Source: Amycolatopsis rifamycinica (GTDB taxonomy: Bacteria > Actinomycetota > Actinomycetes > Mycobacteriales > Pseudonocardiaceae). From it: 64,000 bases of DNA. This document shows positions 35,223-45,177 of the stretch, one piece after another; the stretch's first letter is position 1; every line of letters begins with the position of its first letter. The notes under the pieces were generated by a model. It was not told the origin of the DNA. It made no database searches and saw only the letters and a list, made by a program, of their open reading frames with translations. The translations under genes were made by a program, and so were the position numbers. The stretch is taken from positions 1 through 64,000 of the forward strand of contig NZ_JMQI01000061.1 in the NCBI RefSeq assembly GCF_000695625.1. The letters run 5' to 3'.

Positions 35223-36871
35223 GCAACGCAGACAAGACCGACGTCGTCATCGTCGGCAGCGGCTTCGGCGGGTCCATCCCCGCCTACCACCTCGCCGCGG
35301 GCGGGGCCAAGGTCACCGTGCTGGAGCGCGGGCCGTGGCTGGCCGCGGCCGACTTCGAGCACGACTACCTCCTCGGCTCGTCCTACACCCGCGCGTTCGA
35401 CTTCGTCGTCGGCGACGGGATGAGCGTGCTGGGCGGCAACTGCGTCGGCGGCGGCAGCGTGGTGTACTTCGCCGCGATGCCGCGCGCGCCCAAGTTCGTC
35501 TTCGAGCGGCACGGCAGCATCGGGCGGCGGATGTGGCCGAAGGCGATCTCCCGCGACTCGCTGGAGCCGTGGTACGACCGCGTCGACGAGTCGATCCCGG
35601 TGTCCAAACAGGACTGGAGCGACGTCTCCTACGCCGGTGGCCTGTGGGCCGCGGCCTGCAACCACTCGGGGCGCACGGCGAACCCGGCGCCGGTCGCGGT
35701 CGACAACGACACCTGCGTCAACTGCAACTTCATGATGGCGGGCTGCAAGTTCGACGCCAAGCGGTCGATGCTGACGAACTACCTGCCCGCGGCGCTGTCG
35801 CACGGCGCGGAGATCCGGCCGCTGCACGAGGTCCAGCGGCTCGAGCGCACCGAGGACGGCGGCTACCGCGTCCACTTCGACATCGTGGACGAAGAGGACT
35901 ACCGGGTGCACACCGGCACCGGCGTGATCGAGGCGAAGATCGTCATCATCGCCGCCGGCGCCGGCGCGACCCCGGTCATCCTGCAGCGCTCGGAGGCCGC
36001 GCTGGGCACCATGCCGCACGGCGTCGGCCGGTACTTCTCCGGCAACGGCGAGCGGCTCAACACCGCGATCATCGACGAGGACCGCGTCCGCGAGGTGCTC
36101 GGGCTGTCCCGCGAGGACGGCCCGATCTACTCGGCGAACCACATCGGCAAGGGCCCGACCGTGGCGAACTGGGACAAGCTCGACGGCTCGCTGCCGGAGT
36201 ACGAGCGGTACTCGCTGGAGCAGCTGTACTTCCCGCCGGGCCTGGGCACCATCCTCGCCCAGGTGCCCGGCGGCGAGGAGCCGCGCTGGTTCGGCGCGGA
36301 GAAGAAGGAGATCCTCAAGAAGTGGGCGAACTGGCTCACGATCTTCCTGATGACCGAAGACGACAACGAAGGCGTCTTCGGCACGCCGCCGCCGACCGGC
36401 AACGCCTACCGGATCTCGCAGCAGATGCTCGGCCGCGGCTCGCTGCGCTACGACCCGACCACGAACACCCGCCGCGGCTGGGCGCTCGCGGACGCCGACT
36501 GCAAGGCCATCATCGAGAAGGACGGCATCGGCACGGTGGCGCCGTGGACCAACGACGTCGTGGGCGCCTACACCGTGCACCCGCTGGCGTCGTGCCGGAT
36601 CGGGGACGACCCGGCGACGTCGGCGCTGTACGCCAACCACGAGCTGCGCAACCACCCGGGCATCTTCGTCACCGACAGCTCGGCCGTGCCGGGCGCGCTC
36701 ACCGTGAACCCGGCGATGACCATCGCCGCGCTCGCCGAGCGGTCGGTGCCGAGCATCGTCCGGGCCGCGCAGGCCCGCGGCATCGACGTCAAGTACGGCG
36801 CCCCGGCCCCCGACGGCTCCATCACGGGCCGCCGCGCGGTCTCCAAGCTGGACCTCGTCGCCGGCAACTGA
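35219..36871 (+). CDS. GMC-family FAD oxidoreductase (E9-like)
   Basis: The 550-residue protein has an N-terminal FAD Rossmann motif (VVIVGSGFGGSIPAYHLAAG), a central Cys-rich CVNCNFMMAGCKFDAKRS segment and the C-terminal HPLASCRIGDDP plus NPAMTIAALAERS typical of the cholesterol-oxidase/GMC type. The proton-relay His and Asn are present. It probably works with the small subunit encoded just upstream to oxidise an alcohol of the enediyne core. It is the last gene of the unbroken operon from 28127; a repeat hairpin follows. Confidence 0.9.
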   Translation: MSNADKTDVVIVGSGFGGSIPAYHLAAGGAKVTVLERGPWLAAADFEHDYLLGSSYTRAFDFVVGDGMSVLGGNCVGGGSVVYFAAMPRAPKFVFERHGSIGRRMWPKAISRDSLEPWYDRVDESIPVSKQDWSDVSYAGGLWAAACNHSGRTANPAPVAVDNDTCVNCNFMMAGCKFDAKRSMLTNYLPAALSHGAEIRPLHEVQRLERTEDGGYRVHFDIVDEEDYRVHTGTGVIEAKIVIIAAGAGATPVILQRSEAALGTMPHGVGRYFSGNGERLNTAIIDEDRVREVLGLSREDGPIYSANHIGKGPTVANWDKLDGSLPEYERYSLEQLYFPPGLGTILAQVPGGEEPRWFGAEKKEILKKWANWLTIFLMTEDDNEGVFGTPPPTGNAYRISQQMLGRGSLRYDPTTNTRRGWALADADCKAIIEKDGIGTVAPWTNDVVGAYTVHPLASCRIGDDPATSALYANHELRNHPGIFVTDSSAVPGALTVNPAMTIAALAERSVPSIVRAAQARGIDVKYGAPAPDGSITGRRAVSKLDLVAGN

Positions 36872-36892
36872 CGGACCCGACGAGCGAATTCG

Positions 36893-37012
36893 CGTGATCA
36901 GCCGGGCAGCACGCGTGACCGGAGGGGCATCACACGTGACTGGAGGGGCATCGAGGGTGATGCCCCTCCAGTCACGTGTGTGTCCCCGCTGGTCACGTGT
37001 GATGCCCGTAGA
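36893..37012. repeat. 21-bp palindrome-containing repeat array 2, with hairpin
   Basis: Two or three plus-orientation units are followed directly by two minus-orientation units, so the array folds into a hairpin. The 22-bp perfect arms at 36931-36952 and 36959-36980 contain CACGTGACTGGAGGGGCATC and its complement, with a 6-nt loop. It lies between the GMC oxidoreductase and the next same-strand gene, where it could end the upstream transcript. Units match arrays 1 and 3. Confidence 0.88.
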
Positions 37013-37024
37013 TTGGGAGGACGG

Positions 37025-38098
37025 ATGGCGCCGGGGCTGGTGCGGGTCGCGTTGCGGCGGACCCTGAAGGACGTCAAACATGTCGAGGCCACGGCGCCGC
37101 GGCGGGCGCGGGGGCTGGTGCGGGCGGTGTACCGGCAGGTCGAGCGGGACTTCGGGATGCTCGCCCCGCCGATGGCGCTGCACTCGCCGTCGCCGCCGGT
37201 GCTGGCCGCCGCGTGGCTGGTGCTGCGCGAGTCGCTGGTCGCGGCCGGGGTCTCGAGCCGGGCGGACCGGGAGGTCGTCGCGGCCGCCGTCTCGGCCGCG
37301 AACGACTGCCCGTACTGCGTCGAGGTGCACGCGATGGCGCTCGGCTCGCTGGGCGAACCGGCCGCCGCGGCGGCACTGGCGGCGGACCAGCCGGACGCGA
37401 TCACCGACCCCGGCACCCGCGAACTCGCGGCCTGGGCCCGGGGCGAGGGCCCGCTGCCGCCCGGGGTGACCGGTCCGGCCGCGGCCGAGTTCGCCGCCGT
37501 GGCCACCGCCTTCCACTACCTCAACCGGGTGGTGAGCGTCTTCCTCGGCGACTCGCCGCTGCCGGACCAGGTGCCCGCGTCCGCGCGGGGGACGGCGAAG
37601 GCCGTGCTCGGGCACTTCCTCCGGCCGGGGGCGCCGCCACCGGCCGGGCAGGCCCTGGAGCTGCTGCCCGCCACCGGCGCCGACGGCCCGGGCTGGGCCG
37701 CGCCGGGCAGCACCCTCGCCGACGCGTTCGCCAGGGCCGGCGCGGCGTTCGAGGCGGCGGGCGGCGGCGTGCTCCCGCCGCGCGTGCGCGATCTCGTCCG
37801 GCGGGAGCTGAAGGACTGGGACGGCCGTCCGCCGGGACTGGGGCGGTCGTGGGCCGACGGGCCGCTCGCCGAGCTGCCCGCCGCCGAACGGCCGGCCGCC
37901 CGGCTGGCCCTGCTCGTGGCGAAGGCGCCCTACCAGGTCGACGACCTCGTGGTCGCCGCCGCCCGCCGCGACCGCGACGACGACCGCGGCCTGATCGAGC
38001 TCGTCTCGTGGGCCGCTCACGCCGCGGCCGAGGAGCTGGGTGCCCGCCTTTCCCTGCGCCCACGAGAAGAAGACGGCTCCGGCGGGCGCGGGCGATGA
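37025..38098 (+). CDS. AhpD-like/carboxymuconolactone decarboxylase family protein
   Basis: The 357-residue protein has the AhpD-like redox motif NDCPYCVEVHA (Cys95, Cys98, His102). The C-terminal half repeats the fold loosely but lacks a second CxxC. AhpD-like proteins reduce peroxides or peroxiredoxins through these cysteines. GGGAGGA precedes the ATG directly behind the repeat array. In the enediyne cluster it may detoxify peroxides or act on a thiol intermediate, which is an inference. Confidence 0.78.
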   Translation: MAPGLVRVALRRTLKDVKHVEATAPRRARGLVRAVYRQVERDFGMLAPPMALHSPSPPVLAAAWLVLRESLVAAGVSSRADREVVAAAVSAANDCPYCVEVHAMALGSLGEPAAAAALAADQPDAITDPGTRELAAWARGEGPLPPGVTGPAAAEFAAVATAFHYLNRVVSVFLGDSPLPDQVPASARGTAKAVLGHFLRPGAPPPAGQALELLPATGADGPGWAAPGSTLADAFARAGAAFEAAGGGVLPPRVRDLVRRELKDWDGRPPGLGRSWADGPLAELPAAERPAARLALLVAKAPYQVDDLVVAAARRDRDDDRGLIELVSWAAHAAAEELGARLSLRPREEDGSGGRGR

Positions 38099-38114
38099 TT
38101 CGGGGAGGAGCGGA

Positions 38115-38130
38115 TCGACCGGCCGGTCGA
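38115..38130. promoter_or_regulatory. Perfect palindrome TCGACCGGCCGGTCGA
   Basis: The 16-bp perfect palindrome starts 17 bp after the AhpD-like gene, in the 200-bp gap before the DinB-like gene. It may be an operator for that gene's promoter. No second copy was noticed in the window. Confidence 0.35.
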
Positions 38131-38299
38131 ACGCAGCACGGACACAGCCCAGACGCGCCCGGATGCTGCCTTCCCGGCCGGGCCGATCCGCTCCCGGCGG
38201 CCGCCGCACCGGGGCCCACCCCACCCCCGCCCGGTACGCGGCGGCCGCCGGCCCCGTCCCTGAGTGTCCACGATGGACCGATGATGGAGAGGACAACCG

Positions 38300-39094
38300 G
38301 TGACTGACACGACGGCCGTGATCGCCGACCTGACGACCGAGGCCGAGGGCGTGGACGCGCTCGTCGCCGGTCTTTCCGAGACGGAGTGGGACACCCCGAC
38401 CCCGGCGCCCGGCTGGACCGTGCGCCACCAGGTCGGGCACCTCGCGTTCATCTTCCGCATCGCGGGTCTCGCCGCGGCGCAGCCCGAGGCCTTCGTCGCC
38501 ATGACGAAGTCGATCGGCGGTGACCTCGACGCCGCGGTCAACGGTGCTCTCCAGGAGTACCTCGGCGGCCCGGCGGAGGTCCTGCTGAACCGCTGGCGCG
38601 CCGAGCGCGACCAGGGCATCAAGGCGCTCGCCGCGGTGCCCGGCACGGAACTGGTGCCGTGGCTGGTCAACCCGCTCCCGCCGTACGTGCTCGCGTGCGC
38701 CGGGATGATGGAGGCCTTCGCGCACGGCCAGGACATCGCCGACGCGCTCGGCGTCCGGCCGGTCCGCACCGACCGCCTCGCCCACCTCGTCGGCTTCGCC
38801 GTGCGGGTCCGCGACTTCGGGTACCAGGCCCGCGGACTGACCCCGCCCGAGCAGGAGTTCCGGTTCGAGATCACGACGCCGTCGGGCCGGTTGCTGACCT
38901 TCGGGCCGGAGGACTCGCCGGAGCGCGTCACCGGCAGTGCCGAGGACTTCTGCCTGCTGGTCACCCGGCGGCGGCACCCGGAAGACCTGGACGTGCGGAC
39001 CGAAGGCGGCCTGGCCCGGCAATGGCTGGAGCTGGCGCAGGCCTACCGGGGCCCGGCGGGCGAGGGCCGCCGTCCCGGGCAGTTCACGCCCTGA
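38300..39094 (+). CDS. DinB-like maleylpyruvate isomerase family protein (TIGR03084-type)
   Basis: The 264-residue protein has the complete family pattern: WDTPTPAPGWTVRHQVGHLA with the first metal His, AFAHGQDIADALGVRP with the second His/Asp, and C-terminal GSAEDFCLLVTRRRH. The fold binds a divalent metal and probably mycothiol. AGAGGACAACCG precedes the GTG start. In this cluster it could protect against, or conjugate, a reactive enediyne intermediate, but there is no direct evidence. Confidence 0.78.
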   Translation: MTDTTAVIADLTTEAEGVDALVAGLSETEWDTPTPAPGWTVRHQVGHLAFIFRIAGLAAAQPEAFVAMTKSIGGDLDAAVNGALQEYLGGPAEVLLNRWRAERDQGIKALAAVPGTELVPWLVNPLPPYVLACAGMMEAFAHGQDIADALGVRPVRTDRLAHLVGFAVRVRDFGYQARGLTPPEQEFRFEITTPSGRLLTFGPEDSPERVTGSAEDFCLLVTRRRHPEDLDVRTEGGLARQWLELAQAYRGPAGEGRRPGQFTP

Positions 39095-39348
39095 CTGTCC
39101 CCTGTGGACACGCGGGTGCGCGCGGGGGATTTGTCCCCCCTTGCGCAACCGGCGTCCGGGGCAGGCAGAAAGAAGAAGCTGGGGGCGCGGGAGTCCATGC
39201 TTGACGGACGCGCCGGACGGCGGCGGCGAGATCGTGCGCCGTCGCCGAAGGAACGACTCGGCCGGGGGCGAGACCCGCGCCGGACAGCACCGGGAACCGT
39301 CGCCCCCGGCGACGGACGGTCTCGAGAGCTATATGGGAGTGCGGTGGC
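39095..39348 (+). promoter_or_regulatory. Probable promoter region of the PksE operon
   Basis: This 254-bp gap precedes the enediyne polyketide synthase. It has CTGGGGGCGCGGG and GTCGCCCCCGGCGACGG stretches and a lower-GC GAGAGCTATATGGGAGTG just before the start codon, with a likely ribosome-binding GGGAG. No credible reading frame is seen in it. Confidence 0.45.
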
Positions 39349-42300
39349 ATGAGCGTTGAGCGGATAGCGATCGTCGGGATCGGCCTGCGGTATCCGGACG
39401 CCCGTTCGCTGGAAGAGCTCTGGGAGAACGTGCTGGCGGGCCGCCGCGCGTTCCGCCGGCTGCCCGACGAACGGATGAACCGGGCCGACTACTACTCTCC
39501 GGATCCGGCCGCGCCGGACCGGTTCTACGCGCAGAAGGCCGCGGTCCTGCGCGACTTCGAATTCGACCGCGTGGCCTACAAGGTCGCGGGCAGCACGTTC
39601 CGCGCCACGGACACCACGCACTGGCTGGCACTGGACGTGGCCGCCCAGGCGCTGGCCGACGCCGGGTTCCCCGAGGGCGAAGGGCTGCCGAAGGAGGCGA
39701 CCGGTGTCGTCATCGGCAACAGCCTCACCGGTGAGTTCTCGCGCGCCAACATCATGCGCCTGCGCTGGCCCTACGTCCGCCGCACGGTGGCCGCCGCGCT
39801 GTCCGAGCGCGGCTGGGGCGACGACGAGACGGCGTCCTTCCTGCGGGAGCTCGAGGTCCAGTACAAGGAGCCGTTCCCGGAGATCAACGAGGACACCCTG
39901 GCCGGCGGGCTGGCGAACACCATCGCCGGGCGCGTCTGCAACTACTTCGACTTCGCCGGTGGCGGTTACACGGTGGACGGCGCCTGCTCGTCCTCGCTGC
40001 TGTCGGTGGTGAACGCCGCGAACGCGCTCGCCCAGGGCGACCTCGACGTCGCCATCGCGGGCGGTGTCGACTTGTCGATCGACCCGTTCGAGGTGATCGG
40101 CTTCGCCAAGACCGGGGCGCTCGCGAAGCGCGAGATGAAGGTCTACGACGCCGACTCGAACGGCTTCTGGCCGGGCGAAGGCTCCGGCATGCTCGTGCTG
40201 ATGCGCGAAAGCGACGCGATCGAGCAGGGCAAGCGCATCTACGCCTCGATCGGCGGCTGGGGCGTGTCCTCGGACGGCAAGGGCGGCATCACCCGGCCGG
40301 AGGCGGCCGGGCACCGGCTCGCCATCAAGCGCGCCTACGACCGGGCGGGCTACGGCGTCGAGACCGTGTCCTACTTCGAGGGCCACGGCACCGGCACCGC
40401 GCTCGGCGACGCCACGGAGATCGAGGCGCTCTCGACCGCGCGGCACGCGGCCGACCCGCTGGCCGCCCCGGCCGCGCTGTCGACCATCAAGGGCAACATC
40501 GGCCACACCAAGGCCGCGGCGGGGGTCGCCGGGTTGATCAAGGCGACCCTCGCCGTGTACCACCAGGTCATCCCGCCGGCCACCGGCCACTTCGACCCGC
40601 ACGAGAAGCTCACCGGCGACTCCGCCCGGATGTACGTGCCGCTCGAAGCGCAGCTGTGGCCGTCCGACGCCCCGGTCCGCGCGGGTGTCTCCGCGATGGG
40701 CTTCGGCGGGATCAACTCGCACGTCACCGTCACCGAGGCGCCCGGCGCCCCGCGCCGGGCCGAGCTGGACGAGAAGACCCGGGCGCTGGTCTCCGGCCGC
40801 CAGGACGCCGAACTGCTGCTCCTCGACGCCGACGACGTCGACGGGCTGCGGGCCCGGATCACCGGGCTGCTGGAGGTCGTGCCGAAGCTGTCGATGGCCG
40901 AGCTCACCGACTTCGCCGGGCAGCTGGCCGTCGAACTGGCCGGGCGGCCCGTCCGCGCCGCGGTCGTGGCGACCGGCCCGGACGAGGCCGAGCGCAAGCT
41001 GACCCGGCTGCTCGAGCTGCTCGGCGACGACGGGACGGTCTTCGCCGCCACCGACGGCATCTTCGCCGGCCACGGCGTCGGCCGCCCGCGCATCGGCTTC
41101 CTGTTCCCCGGCCAGGGCTCGGGGCGCGCGACCGACGGTGCCGTGCGGCGCCGGTTCACCGCCGCCGACGACATCTTCCGCGCCGCGGGCCTGCCCGCCG
41201 GTGCCGACCACGTCGCCACCGAGGTCGCCCAGCCGCGGATCGTCGCCGGTTCGCTGGCCGCCCTGCGGGTGCTGCACCTGCTCGGCATCGAGGCGCACAC
41301 GGCGGCCGGGCACAGCCTCGGCGAGCTGACCGCCCTGCACTGGGGCGGGGCCCTGGACGAGCGCGCGGTGCTGGGCCTGGCCAAGATCCGCGGCAAGGTG
41401 ATGGCCGAGACCACCGCGGGCGAAGGCGGTGGCGCGATGGCGGGCATCGCCGCGTCGCCGAGCCGGACCGAAGAGCTCGGCCTGGGCTCCGACGTCGTCA
41501 TCGCGGGGTACAACGCGCCCGAGCAGACGGTGATCTCCGGCCCGGCCGCCGCCGTGGACCGGGTGATCGCCCGCGCCCACGCCGAAGGCGTCACCGCGAC
41601 CCGGCTCAAGGTGTCGCACGCGTTCCACTCGCCGCTGGTCGAACCGGCCGCGGCGGCGATGACCGAGCGGCTCGACGAGATCCCGTTCGCCCGGCTCGAG
41701 CGCGCGGTCGTCTCGAGCGTGACCGGTGACGTCCTGCACGCCGCCGAGAACCTGCCGTCGCTGCTGCGCGACCAGATCGTGCTGCCGGTCCGCTTCCGCG
41801 AGGCCGCCGCCAAGGTGGCCGAGCGCAGCGACCTGGTGATCGAGGTCGGGCCGGGCCGGGTGCTCTCCGGCCTGTTCGAGGAGATCGCCCCGGGCACGCC
41901 GGTGCTGGCGGTGGACACCGACAGCGCCACGCTGAGCGCGGTGCTGCGGGTGGCCGGCGCGGCCTTCGCGGCCGGCGCGCCGCTGACGCCCGCCCCCCTG
42001 TTCGAGGGCCGCGTGCTCCGCGCGCTGCCCGAGGACGGCGTCTTCAACTTCCTCGCCAGCCCGTGCGAGGCGGCGCCGGAGATCGACAGCGAGCTGGCCG
42101 CGGAACTGGCCGCGGAGAAGGCGGCGTCGGCTTCGGTCGCCGAGGTGCCCGACAGCAACGCCAACACCACGCTCGACCTGCTGCGCAAGCTCGCCTCCGA
42201 GCGCGTCGAGCTGCCGCTGGAGACGGTCACCGCGGACACCCACCCGCTCGACGACCTGCACCTGTCCTCCATCACGGTCGGGCAGCTGGTCAACGACGTC

Positions 42301-45174
42301 ACCCGGGCGCTCGGTCGGCCCGCCCTCGAGGGCATGCCGAACTTCGCGACGGTCTGCCTCGGCGATCTCGCCGAGATGATCGACGAGCTCGCGCAGACCG
42401 CGAAGCCCGCCGACGCGGGCAGCGGCGAGGTCCCGGGCGCCGGCCCGTGGGTCCGTCCGTTCGCGGTCGAGTACGTCCCGGCCCCGCGGCCGCACGCGGA
42501 CCTGACGCCGGGCGTGGGCAACTCGCGCTGGGAAGTGTTCTCGACGCCGGGGCACCCGCTGGCCGAGCCGCTGCGCGCGGCACTGGCCCGTGCGGGCGCC
42601 GGCGACGGCGTGCTGCTCTGCCTGCCCGCGGACTGCGACGCCGGGCACGCCGGGTTGTTCCTCGACGCCGGCCGCAGCGTCATGGCCGCGCCCAACGGCA
42701 CGCGCTTCGTCGTCGTGCAGCACGGCCTCGGCGCCTCCGGCCTGGCGAAGACGCTCCGGCTCGAGGACCCGTCGGCCCGCACCACGATCGTCGACCTGGC
42801 CGACCCGGCACCGGCCGACCCGGCCGCCATCACCGAGGCGGTCCGGCTCGTCGTCGCCGAAGTCGCCGCGACCACGGACTTCTGCGAGGTCCGCTACGGC
42901 GCCGACGGCGGGCGCACGGTGCCGCGGCTGGCCGCGGTCGCCCCCGCACCCACCGGCCCGGTCCCCGAGTCGCTGGAGCCGGGCGACGTCCTGCTCGTCA
43001 CCGGTGGCGGCAAGGGCATCACCGCGGAGAGCGCGCTGGCACTGGCCAAGGACTCCGGGGCGAAGCTCGCCCTGCTCGGGCGCAGCGACCCCGCCGACGA
43101 CAGCGAGCTGGCCGACAACCTCGGCCGGATGGCGGCCGCGGGCATCGACTACCGCTACGAGCGCGCCGACGTCACCTCGGCCGCTCAGGTCGCGGACTCG
43201 ATCTCGCGGATGCAGGCCGAGCTGGGCCCGGTCACGGCGGTGCTGCACGGTGCCGGGCGCAACGAGCCCGCCGCCCTGTTCAGCCTCACCGAGGACGTGT
43301 TCCGCAAGACGCTGGCCCCGAAGATCGACGGCCTCAACGCGGTACTGGCCGCGGTCGACAAGAGCAAGCTCAAGCTGCTGGTCACCTTCGGCAGCATCAT
43401 CGGCCGGGCCGGCCTGCGCGGTGAAGCGCACTACGCCACGGCCAACGACTGGATGACCGAGCTGACCCTGCGCTTCGGCCGCGAATACCCGCAGGCGCGG
43501 GCGGTCGCGCTCGAATGGTCGGTCTGGTCCGGCACCGGCATGGGCGAGAAGCTGGGTGTCGTCAGCGCCCTCAAGCGCGACGGCATCACGCCGATCCCGA
43601 CCGAGGACGGCATCGCCATCCTCAAGCAGGCACTGGCCGACCCGGCGGTGCCGCCGGTGCTGGTCGTCTGCGGGCGCACGGGCGGGCTGGCCACGCTGCC
43701 CATCCAGCGCAAGGAACTGCCGCTGACCCGGTTCGTCGACCGCGCGGTCGTGCACTACCCCGGCGTCGAGCTGATCACCGAGGCGGACCTGTCCGCCGGG
43801 TCGGACCCGTACCTGGCCGACCACCTGCTCGACGGGCAGCTGCTGTTCCCGGCGGTGCTCGGGATGGAGGCGATGACCCAGGTCGCGGCGGCCACGCTCG
43901 ACCGGACCGGCGTGCCGGTGCTGTCCGACGTGGAGTTCCTGCGCCCGATCATCGTCTCGCCGGGCGGGTCGACGACGATCCGGCTGGCCGCCGTCGCGGC
44001 CGACGCCGACACCGTCGACGTCGTGCTGCGCAGCGACGAGACCGGCTTCAGCGCCGACCACTTCAAGGCGCGGCTGAGCTTCGCGAGGCCCGCGGAGATC
44101 GGCCCGGCGGTGCGGCGGGAGGTCGACGTGCCGTCCGTGCCCGTGGAGCCGATCACCGAGCTGTACGGTTCGGTCCTGTTCCAGGGCAAGCGGTTCCAGC
44201 GGGTGGTCGGCTACCGCCGGGCGAGCGCGCGGCACGCCGTGGCGGAGATCGCCACCACGGCCGACAACACGTGGTTCGCCCCGTTCCTGCCGCAGGAGCG
44301 GCTGCTGGCCGACCCGGGCACGCGGGACGCGATGATGCACGCGATCCAGTGCTGCGTCCCCGACGCCACGCTGCTGCCGCAGGGCATCGAGAAGCTCTAC
44401 CTGGCCGAACCCGGCGCCCAGCACCCGGAATACGTGCTGCTGGACGCGAAGGAGCGGCTGCAGGACGGCGACAGCTACGTCTACGACCTCGACGTCCGCA
44501 ACCCCGACGGCACGCTGGTGGAACGCTGGGAAGGCCTGATGCTGCGCGCGGTCCGCAAGACCGACGGGGCCGGGCCGTGGGTGCCCTCCATGCTGGGCTC
44601 CTACCTGGAGCGGGCCTGCGAGCGGATGCTCGGCGGCAGCCGGGCGGTCGTGCTGGAGCCCGACCCGGCCGGCGTGGAGGTGGGCGGCATCGCCGAACGC
44701 CGCGCCCAGACCGCGCTGGCGGCGAGCCGGGCCTTCGACCGGACGGTGGAGATCCGCTACCGCCCGGACGGCAAGCCGGAGATCGACGGCGGCGAGATCA
44801 CCGCGTCGCACAGCTCCCGGCTGACCCTGGTCGTGGCCGGCACCGGACAGGTGACCTGCGACGTCGAGACGGTGCTCGAACGCACCGAGGAGGACTGGGC
44901 CGGGCTGCTCGGCGAAGACCTGCTCTCGGTCGGACGGCTGCTGGCCGCCGACGCGGGCGAGCCGGTCGAGGTGGCGAACACCCGGGTCTGGAGTGCGCTG
45001 GAATGCGTCCGCAAGACGGGCGCGATGACCGAGTCCCTGACCGTGCACCGGGTGGAGCCCGACGGCTGGGCCCTGCTGGCCTGCGGGTCGGCCCGGATCG
45101 CGACCTGGGCCACGACCGTCAACGACCGGACCGAGCCGGTGGTCTTCGCGGTGCTGCAGGCAGAGGAGAACTGA
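39349..45174 (+). CDS. pksE: Iterative type I enediyne polyketide synthase (PksE)
   Basis: The 1941-residue protein matches the length of PksE enzymes such as SgcE and CalE8. Domains in order: KS (Cys213 in VDGACSSSLLS, His346 in EGHGTGTALGD, His386 in KGNIGHTKAAAG); AT-like (GFLFPGQGSG; Ser656 in GHSLGELTALH); ACP (about 950-1030; Ser973/Ser974 in HLSSITVGQ); KR (about 1200-1460; VTGGGKGITAESALAL); DH (about 1480-1740; His1492 in LADHLLDGQLLFPAVLGM); and a C-terminal phosphopantetheinyl transferase-like domain. It makes the polyene precursor of the enediyne core. The thioesterase gene follows 3 bp later. Confidence 0.97.
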   Translation: MSVERIAIVGIGLRYPDARSLEELWENVLAGRRAFRRLPDERMNRADYYSPDPAAPDRFYAQKAAVLRDFEFDRVAYKVAGSTFRATDTTHWLALDVAAQALADAGFPEGEGLPKEATGVVIGNSLTGEFSRANIMRLRWPYVRRTVAAALSERGWGDDETASFLRELEVQYKEPFPEINEDTLAGGLANTIAGRVCNYFDFAGGGYTVDGACSSSLLSVVNAANALAQGDLDVAIAGGVDLSIDPFEVIGFAKTGALAKREMKVYDADSNGFWPGEGSGMLVLMRESDAIEQGKRIYASIGGWGVSSDGKGGITRPEAAGHRLAIKRAYDRAGYGVETVSYFEGHGTGTALGDATEIEALSTARHAADPLAAPAALSTIKGNIGHTKAAAGVAGLIKATLAVYHQVIPPATGHFDPHEKLTGDSARMYVPLEAQLWPSDAPVRAGVSAMGFGGINSHVTVTEAPGAPRRAELDEKTRALVSGRQDAELLLLDADDVDGLRARITGLLEVVPKLSMAELTDFAGQLAVELAGRPVRAAVVATGPDEAERKLTRLLELLGDDGTVFAATDGIFAGHGVGRPRIGFLFPGQGSGRATDGAVRRRFTAADDIFRAAGLPAGADHVATEVAQPRIVAGSLAALRVLHLLGIEAHTAAGHSLGELTALHWGGALDERAVLGLAKIRGKVMAETTAGEGGGAMAGIAASPSRTEELGLGSDVVIAGYNAPEQTVISGPAAAVDRVIARAHAEGVTATRLKVSHAFHSPLVEPAAAAMTERLDEIPFARLERAVVSSVTGDVLHAAENLPSLLRDQIVLPVRFREAAAKVAERSDLVIEVGPGRVLSGLFEEIAPGTPVLAVDTDSATLSAVLRVAGAAFAAGAPLTPAPLFEGRVLRALPEDGVFNFLASPCEAAPEIDSELAAELAAEKAASASVAEVPDSNANTTLDLLRKLASERVELPLETVTADTHPLDDLHLSSITVGQLVNDVTRALGRPALEGMPNFATVCLGDLAEMIDELAQTAKPADAGSGEVPGAGPWVRPFAVEYVPAPRPHADLTPGVGNSRWEVFSTPGHPLAEPLRAALARAGAGDGVLLCLPADCDAGHAGLFLDAGRSVMAAPNGTRFVVVQHGLGASGLAKTLRLEDPSARTTIVDLADPAPADPAAITEAVRLVVAEVAATTDFCEVRYGADGGRTVPRLAAVAPAPTGPVPESLEPGDVLLVTGGGKGITAESALALAKDSGAKLALLGRSDPADDSELADNLGRMAAAGIDYRYERADVTSAAQVADSISRMQAELGPVTAVLHGAGRNEPAALFSLTEDVFRKTLAPKIDGLNAVLAAVDKSKLKLLVTFGSIIGRAGLRGEAHYATANDWMTELTLRFGREYPQARAVALEWSVWSGTGMGEKLGVVSALKRDGITPIPTEDGIAILKQALADPAVPPVLVVCGRTGGLATLPIQRKELPLTRFVDRAVVHYPGVELITEADLSAGSDPYLADHLLDGQLLFPAVLGMEAMTQVAAATLDRTGVPVLSDVEFLRPIIVSPGGSTTIRLAAVAADADTVDVVLRSDETGFSADHFKARLSFARPAEIGPAVRREVDVPSVPVEPITELYGSVLFQGKRFQRVVGYRRASARHAVAEIATTADNTWFAPFLPQERLLADPGTRDAMMHAIQCCVPDATLLPQGIEKLYLAEPGAQHPEYVLLDAKERLQDGDSYVYDLDVRNPDGTLVERWEGLMLRAVRKTDGAGPWVPSMLGSYLERACERMLGGSRAVVLEPDPAGVEVGGIAERRAQTALAASRAFDRTVEIRYRPDGKPEIDGGEITASHSSRLTLVVAGTGQVTCDVETVLERTEEDWAGLLGEDLLSVGRLLAADAGEPVEVANTRVWSALECVRKTGAMTESLTVHRVEPDGWALLACGSARIATWATTVNDRTEPVVFAVLQAEEN

Positions 45175-45177
45175 GCC

